DNA of 64,000 nucleotides from an uncultured Flavobacteriales bacterium (GCA_905479995.1 CAJQON010000037.1:1-64000), one strand, 5' to 3'. Shown: positions 45,045 through 54,862, counted from the first letter of the stretch. Notes: generated by a model from the sequence alone, not told the origin. Program-made: numbers and translations.

Positions 45045-45227
45045 ATGACATCTTTTTTATACGACTTAGGACATTTTTTTCAGTGGTTATTTGAAAACAC
45101 ACTAGCTCCATTAGGGAATATTCCAAATAATGCATTTATTGTATTAGGATTTGTAGGTTTAGGAATTTGGTTAAAAATGCAAAAGAAATTTAATGCAGAA
45201 GCCAAAGCAAACGGAACGTTAAAATAA
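45045..45227 (+). CDS. Small single-helix membrane protein
   Basis: 60 aa. An amphipathic N-terminus (MTSFLYDLGHFFQWLFENTL) precedes one transmembrane helix (about 29-44, AFIVLGFVGLGIWLKM) and a basic tail. It resembles the small proteins (DUF6341-like) often encoded beside the preceding membrane-protein family. Function unknown. Followed by a terminator. Confidence 0.65.
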   Translation: MTSFLYDLGHFFQWLFENTLAPLGNIPNNAFIVLGFVGLGIWLKMQKKFNAEAKANGTLK

Positions 45228-45249
45228 AAAGAATAAAATATATAAATGA

Positions 45250-45281
45250 AAAGGCTTCGAAGCAATTCGAGGTCTTTTTTT
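45250..45281 (+). terminator. Terminator
   Basis: AAAGGCTTCGAA-GCAA-TTCGAGGTCTTT followed by T's; a 12-bp stem with two G-U pairs, 22 bases after the small membrane-protein gene. Confidence 0.8.
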
Positions 45282-45332
45282 ATTAAAAGAGCATTATTTT
45301 GACCTGAATAACAATATATTGTTAATAAAATA

Positions 45333-45362
45333 TTGCTGGTTTAAAAAAAAGTACTAAATTCG
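45333..45362 (+). promoter_or_regulatory. Promoter of rplM-rpsI
   Basis: TTG at 45333-45335, 19 bases, then TAAATTCG at 45355-45362. It leaves a leader of about 50 bases before the GTG start; a small CCC/GGG hairpin is in it. Confidence 0.55.
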
Positions 45363-45416
45363 CAGCCCCAATTTAGGGTACATTGTATATAACAGATTGA
45401 TAAAAAACAATTTATA

Positions 45417-45872
45417 GTGGACACATTAAGTTACAAAACAATATCAGCCAACAGTGCTACAGTTAACAAAAACTGGATACTAATAGATGCTGAAAACGAA
45501 ACATTAGGTAGACTATCTTCTAAGGTAGCAAACTTAATAAGAGGTAAGCACAAAACTAACTTTACTCCTCACGTAGACTGTGGAGATAATGTAGTTGTTA
45601 TTAATGCTGATAAAATTAAGTTAACTGGTAATAAGTGGAAAGATAAGAAGTACATCACTTTCTCTGGTTACCCAGGTGGACAAAAAACTGCAACTGCGGA
45701 AGAAATGATGGCCAAAAAGCCAACATTTATGGTAGAAAAAGGTGTAAAAGGAATGTTACCAAAAAACAAATTGGGTAGAGCATTGTTTAAAAACCTTTAT
45801 GTTTATGCAGGTGGAGAACATCAACAAGAGGCACAACAGCCTAAAGCAATGAAATTAAGCGACATTAAATAA
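45417..45872 (+). CDS. rplM: 50S ribosomal protein L13
   Basis: 151 aa. N-terminus MDTLSYKTISANSATVNKNWILIDAENETLGRLSS and the motif KMLPKNKLGRALFKNLYVYAG-like segment (GMLPKNKLGRALF) are typical. The start codon is GTG; it yields exactly the family N-terminus and no ATG is nearby. rpsI follows after five bases, the universal rplM-rpsI pair. Confidence 0.98.
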   Translation: MDTLSYKTISANSATVNKNWILIDAENETLGRLSSKVANLIRGKHKTNFTPHVDCGDNVVVINADKIKLTGNKWKDKKYITFSGYPGGQKTATAEEMMAKKPTFMVEKGVKGMLPKNKLGRALFKNLYVYAGGEHQQEAQQPKAMKLSDIK

Positions 45873-45877
45873 TATAC

Positions 45878-46264
45878 ATGGAAACAGTTAACGCAACAGG
45901 AAGAAGAAAAACTGCAGTAGCTAGAGTTTACCTTTCCAAAGGAAAAGGTAACGTTACCGTAAACAAAAAAGACTACAAAGATTTTTTCCCTACAACAGTA
46001 TTACAGGGAAAAGTTCAACAAGCATTTGAAGTTACCGAAACAGCTAAAACATACGATGTAAAAGTAAATGTTGCTGGTGGTGGTATTACTGGTCAAGCAG
46101 AAGCAGTTAGACATGCAATTTCTAGAGCTTTAGTAAAGATTGATGCTGAAAACAAACCAGCTTTAAAGGCACAAGGATTAATGACAAGAGATCCAAGAAT
46201 GGTAGAACGTAAGAAACCAGGTCAGCCAAAAGCGAGAAAGAAATTTCAATTTAGTAAACGTTAA
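45878..46264 (+). CDS. rpsI: 30S ribosomal protein S9
   Basis: 128 aa. METVNATGRRKTAVARVYL at the start and the C-terminal tail RKKPGQPKARKKFQFSKR, which reaches the P-site tRNA, are diagnostic. It is in the rplM operon; a 90-base gap separates it from rpsB. Confidence 0.98.
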   Translation: METVNATGRRKTAVARVYLSKGKGNVTVNKKDYKDFFPTTVLQGKVQQAFEVTETAKTYDVKVNVAGGGITGQAEAVRHAISRALVKIDAENKPALKAQGLMTRDPRMVERKKPGQPKARKKFQFSKR

Positions 46265-46354
46265 TATAAATTATTGTTTAGTATCTAAATTTTTAAGACA
46301 GCTTATGCTCTACTTAAAGATTGAAGTATTAAAGAATGTAAACAATTAAAAAAA

Positions 46355-47134
46355 ATGTCAAAAGTAGACTTTAAAGAATTACTTGATGCAGGTGTACATT
46401 TCGGTCACCTAAGAAGAAAATGGAATCCAAAAATGGCTCCTTATATTTTTATGGAGCGTAACGGTATTCACATTATCGATTTACACAAAACCATTGTTAA
46501 ATTAGACGAAGCATCTGCAGCATTAGCACAGATTGCAAAATCTGGTAAAAAAATAATGTTTGTTGCAACAAAAAAACAAGCCAAAGGAGTAGTAGCCGAA
46601 AAAGCTACAGCCATGAACATGCCTTTCGTTACAGAAAGATGGCCTGGTGGAATGTTAACCAACTTCGTTACAATTAGAAAAGCAGTAAGAAAAATGGCTG
46701 CTATTGATAAAATGAACGAAGACGGAACAATGTTAATTCTTTCTAAAAGAGAAAGATTACAAATTTCACGTCAAAGACAAAAACTAGAAAAAAACTTAGG
46801 TAGTATTGCCGATTTAACAAGATTACCTTCAGCAATTTTTGTTGTAGATATCTTAAAAGAGCATATTGCTATTGCAGAAGCGAAAAAATTAGGAATTCCT
46901 ACATTCGCTATCGTTGATACTAATTCAGATCCAACAAAAGTTGACTTTGCAATTCCTGCAAATGATGATGCAGAAAAATCCATTGAAAAAATTATGGGTG
47001 TAATTGCTGATTCAGTAACTGGTGCTTTAGCAGAAAGAAAAAGCGACAAGGACAAAGTAAAAGCTGAAAAAGAAACGAAGAAAGCTGAGCCTGCTAAAGA
47101 AAAAAAAGCAGAAAAAGTAGAAGAAGCTAAATAA
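46355..47134 (+). CDS. rpsB: 30S ribosomal protein S2
   Basis: 259 aa. DAGVHFGHLRRKWNPKMAPYIF, then FVATKKQAKGVVAEKA, ERWPGGMLTNFVTIRKAV and AIVDTNSDPTKVDFAIPANDDA identify S2. The Lys/Glu/Ala-rich tail (last 30 residues) is a usual Bacteroidota extension. tsf follows after 27 bases. Confidence 0.98.
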   Translation: MSKVDFKELLDAGVHFGHLRRKWNPKMAPYIFMERNGIHIIDLHKTIVKLDEASAALAQIAKSGKKIMFVATKKQAKGVVAEKATAMNMPFVTERWPGGMLTNFVTIRKAVRKMAAIDKMNEDGTMLILSKRERLQISRQRQKLEKNLGSIADLTRLPSAIFVVDILKEHIAIAEAKKLGIPTFAIVDTNSDPTKVDFAIPANDDAEKSIEKIMGVIADSVTGALAERKSDKDKVKAEKETKKAEPAKEKKAEKVEEAK

Positions 47135-47161
47135 TTCAAGAACACTTAATACAACATTAAT

Positions 47162-47998
47162 ATGTCAAAAATTACAGCAGCAGACGTAAACAATTTACGT
47201 AAGCAAACAGGTGCAGGAATGATGGACTGCAAAAAAGCTTTAGTTGAAGCAGATGGTGATTTCGAAAAAGCAATTGATGTTCTTAGAAAACAAGGACAAA
47301 AAGTAGCCGCAAAAAGAGGTGATAGAGACGCAAACGAAGGATTAGTAATTGCAAAAACTACAACAGATGCTAAAAAAGCAGTAATGGTTGTAGTAAACTG
47401 TGAAACTGATTTTGTTGCTCAAAATGCTGATTTTGGAGTATTCGCTAACAAAATATTAGATATCGCAATGGAACACAATCCAGCTTCATTAGAAGACCTT
47501 AAAGCATTGAGCTTTGATGGAAATGGAACAACCATTGGTGAGAAAGCAATTGAACAAACTGGACTTATTGGTGAGAAAATTGAAGTTTCTGGCTACGAAG
47601 TAGTTGAGGCAGATCAAACAATAGCTTACAACCACCCAGGAAACAGATTAGCATCTATTGTTGCTTTAAACAAAGCAGGTGAAGCTATGGCAGATGCAGG
47701 CAAACATGTTGCAATGCAAATTGCTGCAATGAATCCTATTGCTATAGATGAAACTAGCGTTCCTGCAGAAATTCTTGAAAAAGAATTAGCAATGGGTAAA
47801 GAAATTGCTCAAGCAGAAGGAAAGCCAGAAGCAATGTTAGAAAAAATTGCCCAAGGAAAGGTAAAGAAGTATTTAAAAGAAAATACTTTATTGAACCAAG
47901 CTTCAGTAAGAAACAACAAACAAACTGTTAGCCAAATGCTAAATGAAGTTGAAAACGGATTGACCGTTACAGACTTTAAGCGCATCATGCTTAGCTAA
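47162..47998 (+). CDS. tsf: Elongation factor Ts
   Basis: 278 aa. N-terminal UBA-like domain (TAADVNNLRKQTGAGMMDCKKAL), core VVVNCETDFVAQNADF, and the dimerisation half AMQIAAMNPIAIDE. It is the nucleotide exchange factor of EF-Tu. A terminator follows, so pyrH may be partly separate. Confidence 0.98.
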   Translation: MSKITAADVNNLRKQTGAGMMDCKKALVEADGDFEKAIDVLRKQGQKVAAKRGDRDANEGLVIAKTTTDAKKAVMVVVNCETDFVAQNADFGVFANKILDIAMEHNPASLEDLKALSFDGNGTTIGEKAIEQTGLIGEKIEVSGYEVVEADQTIAYNHPGNRLASIVALNKAGEAMADAGKHVAMQIAAMNPIAIDETSVPAEILEKELAMGKEIAQAEGKPEAMLEKIAQGKVKKYLKENTLLNQASVRNNKQTVSQMLNEVENGLTVTDFKRIMLS

Positions 47999-48013
47999 AA
48001 CATATCATTTATT

Positions 48014-48048
48014 AAAAAAGAGAAAATTTATTTTTCTCTTTTTTTTTG
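48014..48048 (+). terminator. Terminator after tsf
   Basis: AAAAGAGAAAA-TTTA-TTTTTCTCTTTT with a long T-run, 16 bases past tsf. pyrH starts only 19 bases later and must depend on readthrough or an internal promoter. Confidence 0.75.
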
Positions 48049-48066
48049 ACCTAAACTTTTAAAACG

Positions 48067-48777
48067 ATGGCATTCAAAAGAATTTTGTTAAAACTTAGTG
48101 GAGAAGCTTTAATGGGCGATAAACAATTTGGAATCGATAACAACCGAATTGCAGAATATGCTCAAGAGATTAAAGACATACTTGCTGAAGGCATAGAGGT
48201 TGCCATAGTAATTGGTGGTGGAAACATTTTTAGAGGTATTCAAGCTGAAGAAGGCGGTATGGAAAGAACCCAAGGAGACTATATGGGGATGCTTGCTACC
48301 GTAATTAACAGTATGGCCTTACAATCTGCTCTAGAAACAATTAACATTGATACAAGGCTTCAAACGGCCATAGAAATGAAAGAAATTGCAGAGCCATTTA
48401 TCAAAAGAAGAGCAGTACGTCATTTAGAGAAAGGAAGAGTAGTTATTTTTGGAGCCGGAACAGGAAATCCATTTTTTACTACTGACACTGCAGCATGCTT
48501 AAGAGCTATTGAAGTGGAAGCAGATGTTATTTTAAAAGGAACTCGTGTAGATGGTATTTACACAGCCGATCCAGAAAAAGATAGCAATGCAACTAAATAC
48601 AAAGAAATTACTTTTGAAGAGGTTTACGACAAAGGTTTAAATGTTATGGACATGACCGCTTTTACACTTTGTAAAGAAAACAACTTGCCAATAATAGTGT
48701 TTGACATGAATACCAATGGCAACCTTAAAAAGGTAGTGAACCAAGATTCTTCCATTGGAACATTGGTTACTTTTTAA
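48067..48777 (+). CDS. pyrH: UMP kinase
   Basis: 236 aa, amino-acid-kinase fold. [52 protein letters not shown] and [15 protein letters not shown] are diagnostic. Phosphorylates UMP. Lies in the conserved order rpsB-tsf-pyrH-frr. Confidence 0.98.
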   Translation: MAFKRILLKLSGEALMGDKQFGIDNNRIAEYAQEIKDILAEGIEVAIVIGGGNIFRGIQAEEGGMERTQGDYMGMLATVINSMALQSALETINIDTRLQTAIEMKEIAEPFIKRRAVRHLEKGRVVIFGAGTGNPFFTTDTAACLRAIEVEADVILKGTRVDGIYTADPEKDSNATKYKEITFEEVYDKGLNVMDMTAFTLCKENNLPIIVFDMNTNGNLKKVVNQDSSIGTLVTF

Positions 48778-48809
48778 TTTTTTTTTATCTTTATTTTAAA
48801 ATAAAACAT

Positions 48810-49373
48810 ATGACCGAAGAAGTACAATTTGCAATAGATACAGCTAAAGAGGCTATGGAAAAAGCCATGACTCACTTAGACACACAACTTCAAAAGATTA
48901 GAGCAGGTAAAGCTAATCCTATGATGTTAAGTAGAGTAATGGTTGAATATTATGGAGCATTAACTCCTATACATCAAGTTGCCAATGTTTCTGCCATTGA
49001 TGGAAGAACATTGTCTGTACAACCTTTTGAAAAATCGCTCATAGAAGAAATTGAAAAAGGAATTGTTCATGCCAACCTAGGGTTAAATCCACAAAACAAT
49101 GGAGAATCAATTCTCATCAACATTCCTTCATTAACTGAAGAAAGAAGAAGAGAATTAGGCAAACAAGCTAAAGCAGAAGGGGAAGATGCTAAAGTTGGAA
49201 TTAGAAATGCAAGAAAAGAAGCCAACGATGAAATTAAAAAAAGCAAAACAGATGGCTTAAGTGAAGATGCAGCAAAAGATGCTGAAGCAAGTATCCAAAA
49301 AACAACTGACGGTTTTGTATCAAAAGTTGATGCTTTAATTGATGCCAAAGAAAAAGACATTATGACGGTTTAA
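48810..49373 (+). CDS. frr: Ribosome recycling factor
   Basis: 187 aa, nearly all helical. KIRAGKANPMMLSRVMVEYYGALTPIHQVANV and NPQNNGESILINIPSLTEERRRELGKQAK are the family signatures. It splits post-termination ribosomes with EF-G. A strong terminator follows, closing the translation cluster. Confidence 0.98.
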   Translation: MTEEVQFAIDTAKEAMEKAMTHLDTQLQKIRAGKANPMMLSRVMVEYYGALTPIHQVANVSAIDGRTLSVQPFEKSLIEEIEKGIVHANLGLNPQNNGESILINIPSLTEERRRELGKQAKAEGEDAKVGIRNARKEANDEIKKSKTDGLSEDAAKDAEASIQKTTDGFVSKVDALIDAKEKDIMTV

Positions 49374-49390
49374 TAACTAGTCAAAAACTT

Positions 49391-49425
49391 AAAAATCCGC
49401 TGACGTTGTCAGCGGATTTTTTTTT
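49391..49425 (+). terminator. Terminator after frr
   Basis: AAAAATCCGCTGAC-GTT-GTCAGCGGATTTTT, a 14-bp perfect stem plus T-run. Confidence 0.95.
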
Positions 49426-49688
49426 GCGAAAAACCGCATTAAATAAAAAATGGTTAATTTTAACCGTTGGGACATTTAGCCTCCCTCACTTTTTAAACAA
49501 GTAAACGAGATACCCAAATTTTCACCTCCTATTAAACGAGTAAAAGGCTTCGTTTCTATCGCTTAAACAAACCCTATCACACAACTAACATAAACACATT
49601 ACGTGTTTATAATTGATTAACATTTAAACCCTAATGGCTATAAATAAGCCAGAAAACAACCTCCTATCCTTAGAAAAAAAAGATAGTT
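49426..49688. other. Intergenic region frr to PH-domain gene
   Basis: AT-rich and without an ORF. It holds the inverted repeat at 49590-49610 and a small hairpin TGGCT-N7-AGCCA (49635-49651). No clear TAnnTTTG promoter box was found. Confidence 0.5.
49590..49610. repeat. Perfect 8-bp inverted repeat
   Basis: ATAAACAC-N5-GTGTTTAT about 80 bases upstream of the PH-domain gene. Possible operator; no T-run. Confidence 0.4.
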
Positions 49689-50111
49689 ATGCAATTTAAA
49701 AGTAAAATTTGCCCCAAAATGTTAGCTAAAGTTTCAGCAATAATAGTACTGATAACAGCAACAATCGTCACCTTTTCATTTGAACCAATTAACAATGGTT
49801 TTTACCTAGTTGTTGCACTTTCAGCAACTGTAATTGGTAACCATCTATGGATATTGTTTCAAACAAATTATACGCTAACAGATGAGAAAATTATTTATAA
49901 AAGCGGAGCATTAAGAGGTGAAATTAAAGTAAAAGAAATTACTGAAATTGAAGTTGGAAAAAGCGTTTCAGCAAGTATAAAACCAGCATTAGCACAAAAA
50001 GGGTTAACCATAAAATGTGAGAAAAATAAAACAGTATATATTAGTCCCGAAACACCTGCAAAACTGGTAAATGAAGTACTAAAGCACAACGAAGAAATTT
50101 GTGTTGTTTAG
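49689..50111 (+). CDS. Bacterial PH-domain membrane protein (YyaB-like)
   Basis: 140 aa. Two transmembrane helices (about 11-30 and 36-56) and a cytoplasmic bacterial PH-like domain (YTLTDEKIIYKSGALRGEIKVKEITEIEVGKS, then LTIKCEKNKTVYISPETPAKLV), matching the pattern of YyaB-like proteins. Molecular function unknown. Convergent with the MORN-repeat gene, whose stop is four bases away. Confidence 0.75.
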   Translation: MQFKSKICPKMLAKVSAIIVLITATIVTFSFEPINNGFYLVVALSATVIGNHLWILFQTNYTLTDEKIIYKSGALRGEIKVKEITEIEVGKSVSASIKPALAQKGLTIKCEKNKTVYISPETPAKLVNEVLKHNEEICVV

Positions 50112-50114
50112 CAG

Positions 50115-51899
50115 CTATTTATTTACCTTAACACCATTTTTAAAGTACATTTCTTGCTTAATCTCTCCTGCTTTTTTAGTGTAGTAAGTCCATTTTCCAT
50201 TGGCCCTACCTTTTTTAAAGTACTTTTCACTTTCTAATGTTCCAATGCCATACCACGAAGTTACTTTTCCTTCTTGTTTTCCCTTGATCAGTGTTTGTTG
50301 GTATTGCTTTTTTCCATCTTCATAGTAATAAGTCCATTCACCAGATTGCATATTATCCTCATACTTTCCATCCTCTTTTAAGTTCCCATTTTTGTACCAC
50401 AACTGATGAGGACCTTCTTGAACCGACACTAACTTTTCTTTAATAAACGTAGCGTATTTTCCACTTTCCTCTCTATAATAATTGGTGTCAGGAACATTTT
50501 TAGCTTCATACCAATCCATTAATTCTTGTTGTCCATTGTCATAAAAATGGTCCCAAATTCCATCTTTCAATCCTTGATTATAAGTTCCGGAATAATCTTT
50601 AGTTCCATTTTCAAACCAACCTTCCCACTTTCCATGCATTATGCTTTTATCAAAATTCCCTACATCCTTTTTTGCGCCACTATCATACCAACTCTTCCAT
50701 TCTCCCTGCTCTTTTCCTAGTGTAAATTTTCCATTCATCACCAATTGGCCTTCCTCATTCCAATAGCTCCATTCTCCTTCTTTTAAATCGTTTAAAAATG
50801 GGCCCTTTTTCCACTCTTTCTGGTTGGGGTACCAATAGGTCCATTCTCCATTTTTTTGATTATTGGCATAAGTTCCTTCATAATCTTTGTTCGTAGTTTT
50901 TGCATTATAGAAAGTCCACAAACCATCACGTAAACCTTTCTTAAAGTTTCCTACAAAATCCTTCTCTCCATTGGGCAGCCAAAAAATCCATTCTCCATTT
51001 TTTTCTCCAGCTAAAAATCCTCCCTCAACACTTAACTTTCCAGTCTCAAACCATTCTTTCATTGGCCCATTTTCTTTTCCATCAGCAAAAGTTATCTCCT
51101 TTAATTTCTGACCACTTTCATACCAATATTCCCAAATTTTATCTTTTTCCCCATTAATTAAAGCTCCTTTTAAGCGTGGCTGATCACTTCCTGCCCAATA
51201 ATAAACCCAATTTCCGGTCATAGTTCCTTCCTGGTAACTTCCCTCCGACACCATATTTCCAGCTGCATCATTTTCTATCCACAAACCATCTTTTCTACCA
51301 TTTTTATAATTCCCTTCCAACTTATTTACTGCAAGACCTTCATGCTTTACCAAAAATTTTCCATTCCCATCTTTTATTGTTTGTTGTCCTTTTACATCGT
51401 AGTAACTATATAAAAATAGCTTGCCTTCTTTAAATGTTCTAACAGCCTTAATTTCTTTGTTATCATACCATGTTGTCCATAACCCTATTCGATCGTCTTT
51501 CTTAAAACTACCTTCTTCTTTTTTATTTCCTGACGGATAATAAAAAGTACATAAGCTATCTTGGTAACCATTTTTACTATAACCCACCATCTCTAATTTC
51601 CCATCATCATACCACACCTTAAAAACGCCTTCCTTTTTAGCTCGAATAAATTTTCCTTCTTCTATTTTAATTCCTTTTTCATTATAATTGGCGTATAAAC
51701 CATTAAACTCACCGTCTTTGTAGGTTACCTCTTGCTGAATAATTCCCTCCTTACTCCAAAAAGTCCATTTCCCTTGTTCTAAGCCATCCTTTACAACTCC
51801 TTCAGCTTTCTTCTTCTCGTTGGTCCATTTGTAAGTGTGTAACTGTGAGAAGACCGTTGTTGATCCAATAAGTAATAAAAGTAAAAGTCGAATATGCAT
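50115..51899 (-). CDS. Large exported MORN-repeat protein
   Basis: 594 aa: a signal peptide (MHIRLLLLLLIGSTTVFSQ) followed by roughly two dozen tandem repeats of about 23 residues with the pattern G-x-W-x-x-[WY]-x-x-[ND]-G-x-x-x-x-x-G-x-[FY] (e.g. KDGLWTFYNAKTTNKDYEGTY, KNGEWTYWYPNQKEWKKG). These MORN_2 repeats form a long beta-solenoid-like array. Role unknown; possibly cell-surface, envelope or adhesion. It stands alone with its own -7 box. The name YwqK antitoxin used for such proteins is not supported here. Confidence 0.85.
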   Translation of the reverse strand: MHIRLLLLLLIGSTTVFSQLHTYKWTNEKKKAEGVVKDGLEQGKWTFWSKEGIIQQEVTYKDGEFNGLYANYNEKGIKIEEGKFIRAKKEGVFKVWYDDGKLEMVGYSKNGYQDSLCTFYYPSGNKKEEGSFKKDDRIGLWTTWYDNKEIKAVRTFKEGKLFLYSYYDVKGQQTIKDGNGKFLVKHEGLAVNKLEGNYKNGRKDGLWIENDAAGNMVSEGSYQEGTMTGNWVYYWAGSDQPRLKGALINGEKDKIWEYWYESGQKLKEITFADGKENGPMKEWFETGKLSVEGGFLAGEKNGEWIFWLPNGEKDFVGNFKKGLRDGLWTFYNAKTTNKDYEGTYANNQKNGEWTYWYPNQKEWKKGPFLNDLKEGEWSYWNEEGQLVMNGKFTLGKEQGEWKSWYDSGAKKDVGNFDKSIMHGKWEGWFENGTKDYSGTYNQGLKDGIWDHFYDNGQQELMDWYEAKNVPDTNYYREESGKYATFIKEKLVSVQEGPHQLWYKNGNLKEDGKYEDNMQSGEWTYYYEDGKKQYQQTLIKGKQEGKVTSWYGIGTLESEKYFKKGRANGKWTYYTKKAGEIKQEMYFKNGVKVNK

Positions 51900-51932
51900 A
51901 AGTATAATACGTTATATGTTTTAATTTATTGG

Positions 51933-51940
51933 CAAAGGTA
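51933..51940 (-). promoter_or_regulatory. -7 box of the MORN-repeat gene
   Basis: TACCTTTG on the minus strand, a perfect match to TAnnTTTG, about 34 bases before the start codon. No good TTTG is at -33. Confidence 0.45.
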
Positions 51941-52010
51941 TTCGTTCTTAAGTACTAAATTAATGCTTCGGCTAAATTATATAAACACTTCGTTGTGAGT
52001 TAGGCCATAA

Positions 52011-52042
52011 AAAAAGTCCTACAGAAATCTGTAGGACTTTTT
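52011..52042 (-). terminator. Terminator after the universal stress gene
   Basis: AAAAAGTCCTACAG-AAAT-CTGTAGGACTTTTT, a 14-bp stem, 19 bases past the stop at 52061. Confidence 0.93.
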
Positions 52043-52060
52043 TACTTGATCTTATTTAGC

Positions 52061-52897
52061 TTATGAACCAAACACGCTACTTGCAACAAAATGTTGAGTT
52101 GGGTTCGTAATAATTACTGGAATTTCAGCATCATTAGCAATAACCTCTTGTTCTTCACTACCAAAGAAATCAGGAAGTAAAGCTCCTTCTTGTGTATTTA
52201 CAATAGCAATCATATCTGCATCAATACGAGCAGCATATTTAATTAATTGCTTTTTAAATCCGCCAGTATCTTCTGCATTTTCGATGGTGTAGCTTATCGA
52301 TTTTTCAGTAAAATATTTTTTAGCAAAGCCTAATTCTCTATCCAACTTTTTCTGTAAAAATTGGTCGCTTTCAATGGCTGCAAAGATATGAATCTTACTA
52401 TTAAAATGTTTAGCAATACTTGCTGCAATAGTTAATTTCTGTTTAGTCACATCTGAATAGTCAATAGGAACTACAATATCATCATATGCATCTGTTTCGC
52501 TAGGCCCTTTTTCTTGAACTATAACAAATGGTACTTTAGAATGAGAAATTACTTTTAAAGCATGGCTTCCCATAATTTTTTGCATTCCTCTTGCACCATG
52601 AGTTCCCATTACAATATAACCTGCTCCTATTTCAGTAGCAACATCACCTATATCTTCAAATATATTTCCAATACGAACAATAACATGCATGTTTGCTCCA
52701 TACTTGTTTTCAGCATCTTGAGCTAGTTTAGTCAATTTTTCTTTAGCGGCATCAACCTCTTTGGCCTTACCAACTACATGAAGCAGGTAAACCTCTCCAT
52801 CATATGATTTTGCAATTTTAGATGCATGACTAATGGCACAGTTAGCAACTGAACTAAAATCATGTGGTACTAGTACTTTGTAAACTTTCTTATCCAT
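52061..52897 (-). CDS. Tandem universal stress protein
   Basis: 278 aa with two UspA domains (about 1-145 and 150-275). The first has the ATP-binding pattern G-x2-G-x9-G-S in GTHGARGMQKIMGSHALKV; the second lacks it. Known roles of the family are in stress survival. It is 29 bases downstream of accC on the same strand and may be transcribed with it. Confidence 0.93.
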   Translation of the reverse strand: MDKKVYKVLVPHDFSSVANCAISHASKIAKSYDGEVYLLHVVGKAKEVDAAKEKLTKLAQDAENKYGANMHVIVRIGNIFEDIGDVATEIGAGYIVMGTHGARGMQKIMGSHALKVISHSKVPFVIVQEKGPSETDAYDDIVVPIDYSDVTKQKLTIAASIAKHFNSKIHIFAAIESDQFLQKKLDRELGFAKKYFTEKSISYTIENAEDTGGFKKQLIKYAARIDADMIAIVNTQEGALLPDFFGSEEQEVIANDAEIPVIITNPTQHFVASSVFGS

Positions 52898-52926
52898 AGT
52901 AGAAATTTTAATGTCTTAAAGTTATT

Positions 52927-54270
52927 CTAATTTTCTTTTATTTCAAATGTTTCCATAAATTTTGTTGTAAAATCTCCTGCTCTAAACTTCTCATCTTTCA
53001 ATAATTGAATGTGAAAAGGGATGGTAGATTTTATTCCCTCAATAATATATTCATCCAACGCACGCTCCATCTTTTTTATCGCTTCCTCTCTTGTTTGGGC
53101 TACTGTTATTAGCTTCGATATCATGGAATCGTAATGTGGAGGGATAACATAACTCGCATAAACATGCGTATCTATTCTAATTCCATGTCCACCAGGCTCA
53201 TGATAAGTAGTAATTTTTCCAGGACTTGGTCTAAATCCATTAAACGGATCTTCTGCATTTATTCTACATTGAATAGAATGCAATTGTGGGTAATAATTCT
53301 TCCCAGAAATTTTTTCTCCAGCAGCCAATTTAATTTGCTCTTTTACCAAATCAAAATTAATTACTTCTTCCGTAATGGTATGCTCTACTTGAATACGCGT
53401 ATTCATTTCCATAAAATAGAAATCTCTATTTTTATCTACCAAAAATTCAACTGTTCCAACACCTTCATATTTTACAGCTTCAGCAGCTCTAACAGCCGCT
53501 TCACCCATTCTTTCGCGCAATTCTTCAGTCATAAATGGAGAAGGAGTTTCCTCTACCAATTTTTGATGTCTTCTTTGAATTGAACAATCTCTTTCTGACA
53601 TGTGGCAGGCTTTCCCTGTGCAATCTCCAGCAATTTGAATTTCTATGTGACGAGGTTCTTCAATGAATTTCTCCATGTACATCCCATCATTACCAAATGC
53701 TGCAGCAGATTCTTGTCGAGCAGAATTCCAATGGTCTTCCATTTCATCTTCGCTCCAAACAACACGCATTCCTTTACCACCTCCACCTGCAGTTGCTTTA
53801 ATCATTACAGGGTAAACTACTTTTTTAGCAGTTTTTTTGGCGTGCGCTAAATCTTTCAATAGTCCTGGAGAACCAGGAACTACAGGAACACCTGCTTTTT
53901 CCATGGTAGCTTTAGCCGAAGCTTTATCGCCCATTCCATCAATCATTTCTGGTGATGCTCCAATAAATTTTATTCCATTCTCTCCACAGATTTTAGAAAA
54001 TTTAGCATTTTCTGATAAAAATCCATATCCTGGATGAATAGCATCTGCATTTGTAATTTCTGCAGCAGCAATAATATTTGGAATATTTAAATATGATTCT
54101 GCACTTTTGGGTGGACCTATACAAACTGCTTCATCTGCAAACCTTACGTGCAAACTATCTGCATCGGCAGTAGAATATACGGCAACAGTACTGATGCCCA
54201 TTTCTTTACAGGTTCTAATTACTCTTAAAGCAATTTCCCCTCTATTGGCAATTAATATCTTTTTGAACAT
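52927..54270 (-). CDS. accC: Acetyl-CoA carboxylase, biotin carboxylase subunit
   Basis: 447 aa. ATP-grasp enzyme: [41 protein letters not shown] (ATP loop), [24 protein letters not shown], and [14 protein letters not shown] with the catalytic residues. It carboxylates the biotin on AccB. Follows accB after about 80 bases, which contain a hairpin. Confidence 0.97.
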   Translation of the reverse strand: MFKKILIANRGEIALRVIRTCKEMGISTVAVYSTADADSLHVRFADEAVCIGPPKSAESYLNIPNIIAAAEITNADAIHPGYGFLSENAKFSKICGENGIKFIGASPEMIDGMGDKASAKATMEKAGVPVVPGSPGLLKDLAHAKKTAKKVVYPVMIKATAGGGGKGMRVVWSEDEMEDHWNSARQESAAAFGNDGMYMEKFIEEPRHIEIQIAGDCTGKACHMSERDCSIQRRHQKLVEETPSPFMTEELRERMGEAAVRAAEAVKYEGVGTVEFLVDKNRDFYFMEMNTRIQVEHTITEEVINFDLVKEQIKLAAGEKISGKNYYPQLHSIQCRINAEDPFNGFRPSPGKITTYHEPGGHGIRIDTHVYASYVIPPHYDSMISKLITVAQTREEAIKKMERALDEYIIEGIKSTIPFHIQLLKDEKFRAGDFTTKFMETFEIKEN

Positions 54271-54298
54271 AATTTTCTAAATAGCTGTTTCAAAACTC

Positions 54299-54327
54299 AA
54301 TATTCAATACAAATTGAACTGAATATT
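54299..54327 (-). promoter_or_regulatory. Intercistronic hairpin accB-accC
   Basis: AATATTCA-N13-TGAATATT between accB and accC; no strong T-run, so a processing or stability element is more likely than a terminator. Confidence 0.35.
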
Positions 54328-54349
54328 ATTGTTATTTAATTGTTATGAA

Positions 54350-54862
54350 TTAAGATGGATCTACCAAAAACAATGGTTGATCATACTCAACAGGGTCTCC
54401 ATCATCAACCAATACTTTCATGATTTTACCAGATATTTCTGCTTCTATATCGTTAAACAACTTCATTGCTTCAACCATACAAACAACGGTATCTCCATTT
54501 ACGTCATCTCCAACATTTACAAATGATGGTTTGTCTGGTGCTGGCTTTCTGTAGAAAGTTCCAATCATTGGTGATTTTATAGCTATATATTTAGCATCAT
54601 CTGAAGATGCTTCAGCAGTTGGTGCTGGAGCAGCTGGTGCTGGAGCAGAAGCAACTGGTGCCGCTGCAACTGTTGCTGCAATAGGAGCAGCAACAACTGG
54701 TGCTTGCATTTGCATTACCGGCTGAGCTTCTACAATTTGTTTCCCTTTAATATGAGGTGTAGTTTTAATAGTAATTTTAAACTCTTTATCCTCAATTTCT
54801 ACTTCACTTACGCCAGATTTCGCAACAAACTTGATTAAATCTTGAATTTCTGATGGCTTCAT
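54350..54862 (-). CDS. accB: Biotin carboxyl carrier protein (AccB)
   Basis: 170 aa. N-terminal helix (MKPSEIQDLIKFVAKSGVSEVEIE), an Ala/Pro-rich linker of about 35 residues, and the biotinyl domain with EAMKLFNDIEAE, where Lys134 is biotinylated, and the thumb (SPMIGTFYRKPAPDKPSF). Transfers CO2 within acetyl-CoA carboxylase. Order fabH-accB-accC is typical for Bacteroidota. Confidence 0.97.
   Translation of the reverse strand: MKPSEIQDLIKFVAKSGVSEVEIEDKEFKITIKTTPHIKGKQIVEAQPVMQMQAPVVAAPIAATVAAAPVASAPAPAAPAPTAEASSDDAKYIAIKSPMIGTFYRKPAPDKPSFVNVGDDVNGDTVVCMVEAMKLFNDIEAEISGKIMKVLVDDGDPVEYDQPLFLVDPS

Noticed and set aside
39106-51899. YwqK-type antitoxin reading of the two MORN-repeat proteins
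   Set aside because: No toxin gene is adjacent, both have export signals, and the label derives only from repeat similarity.
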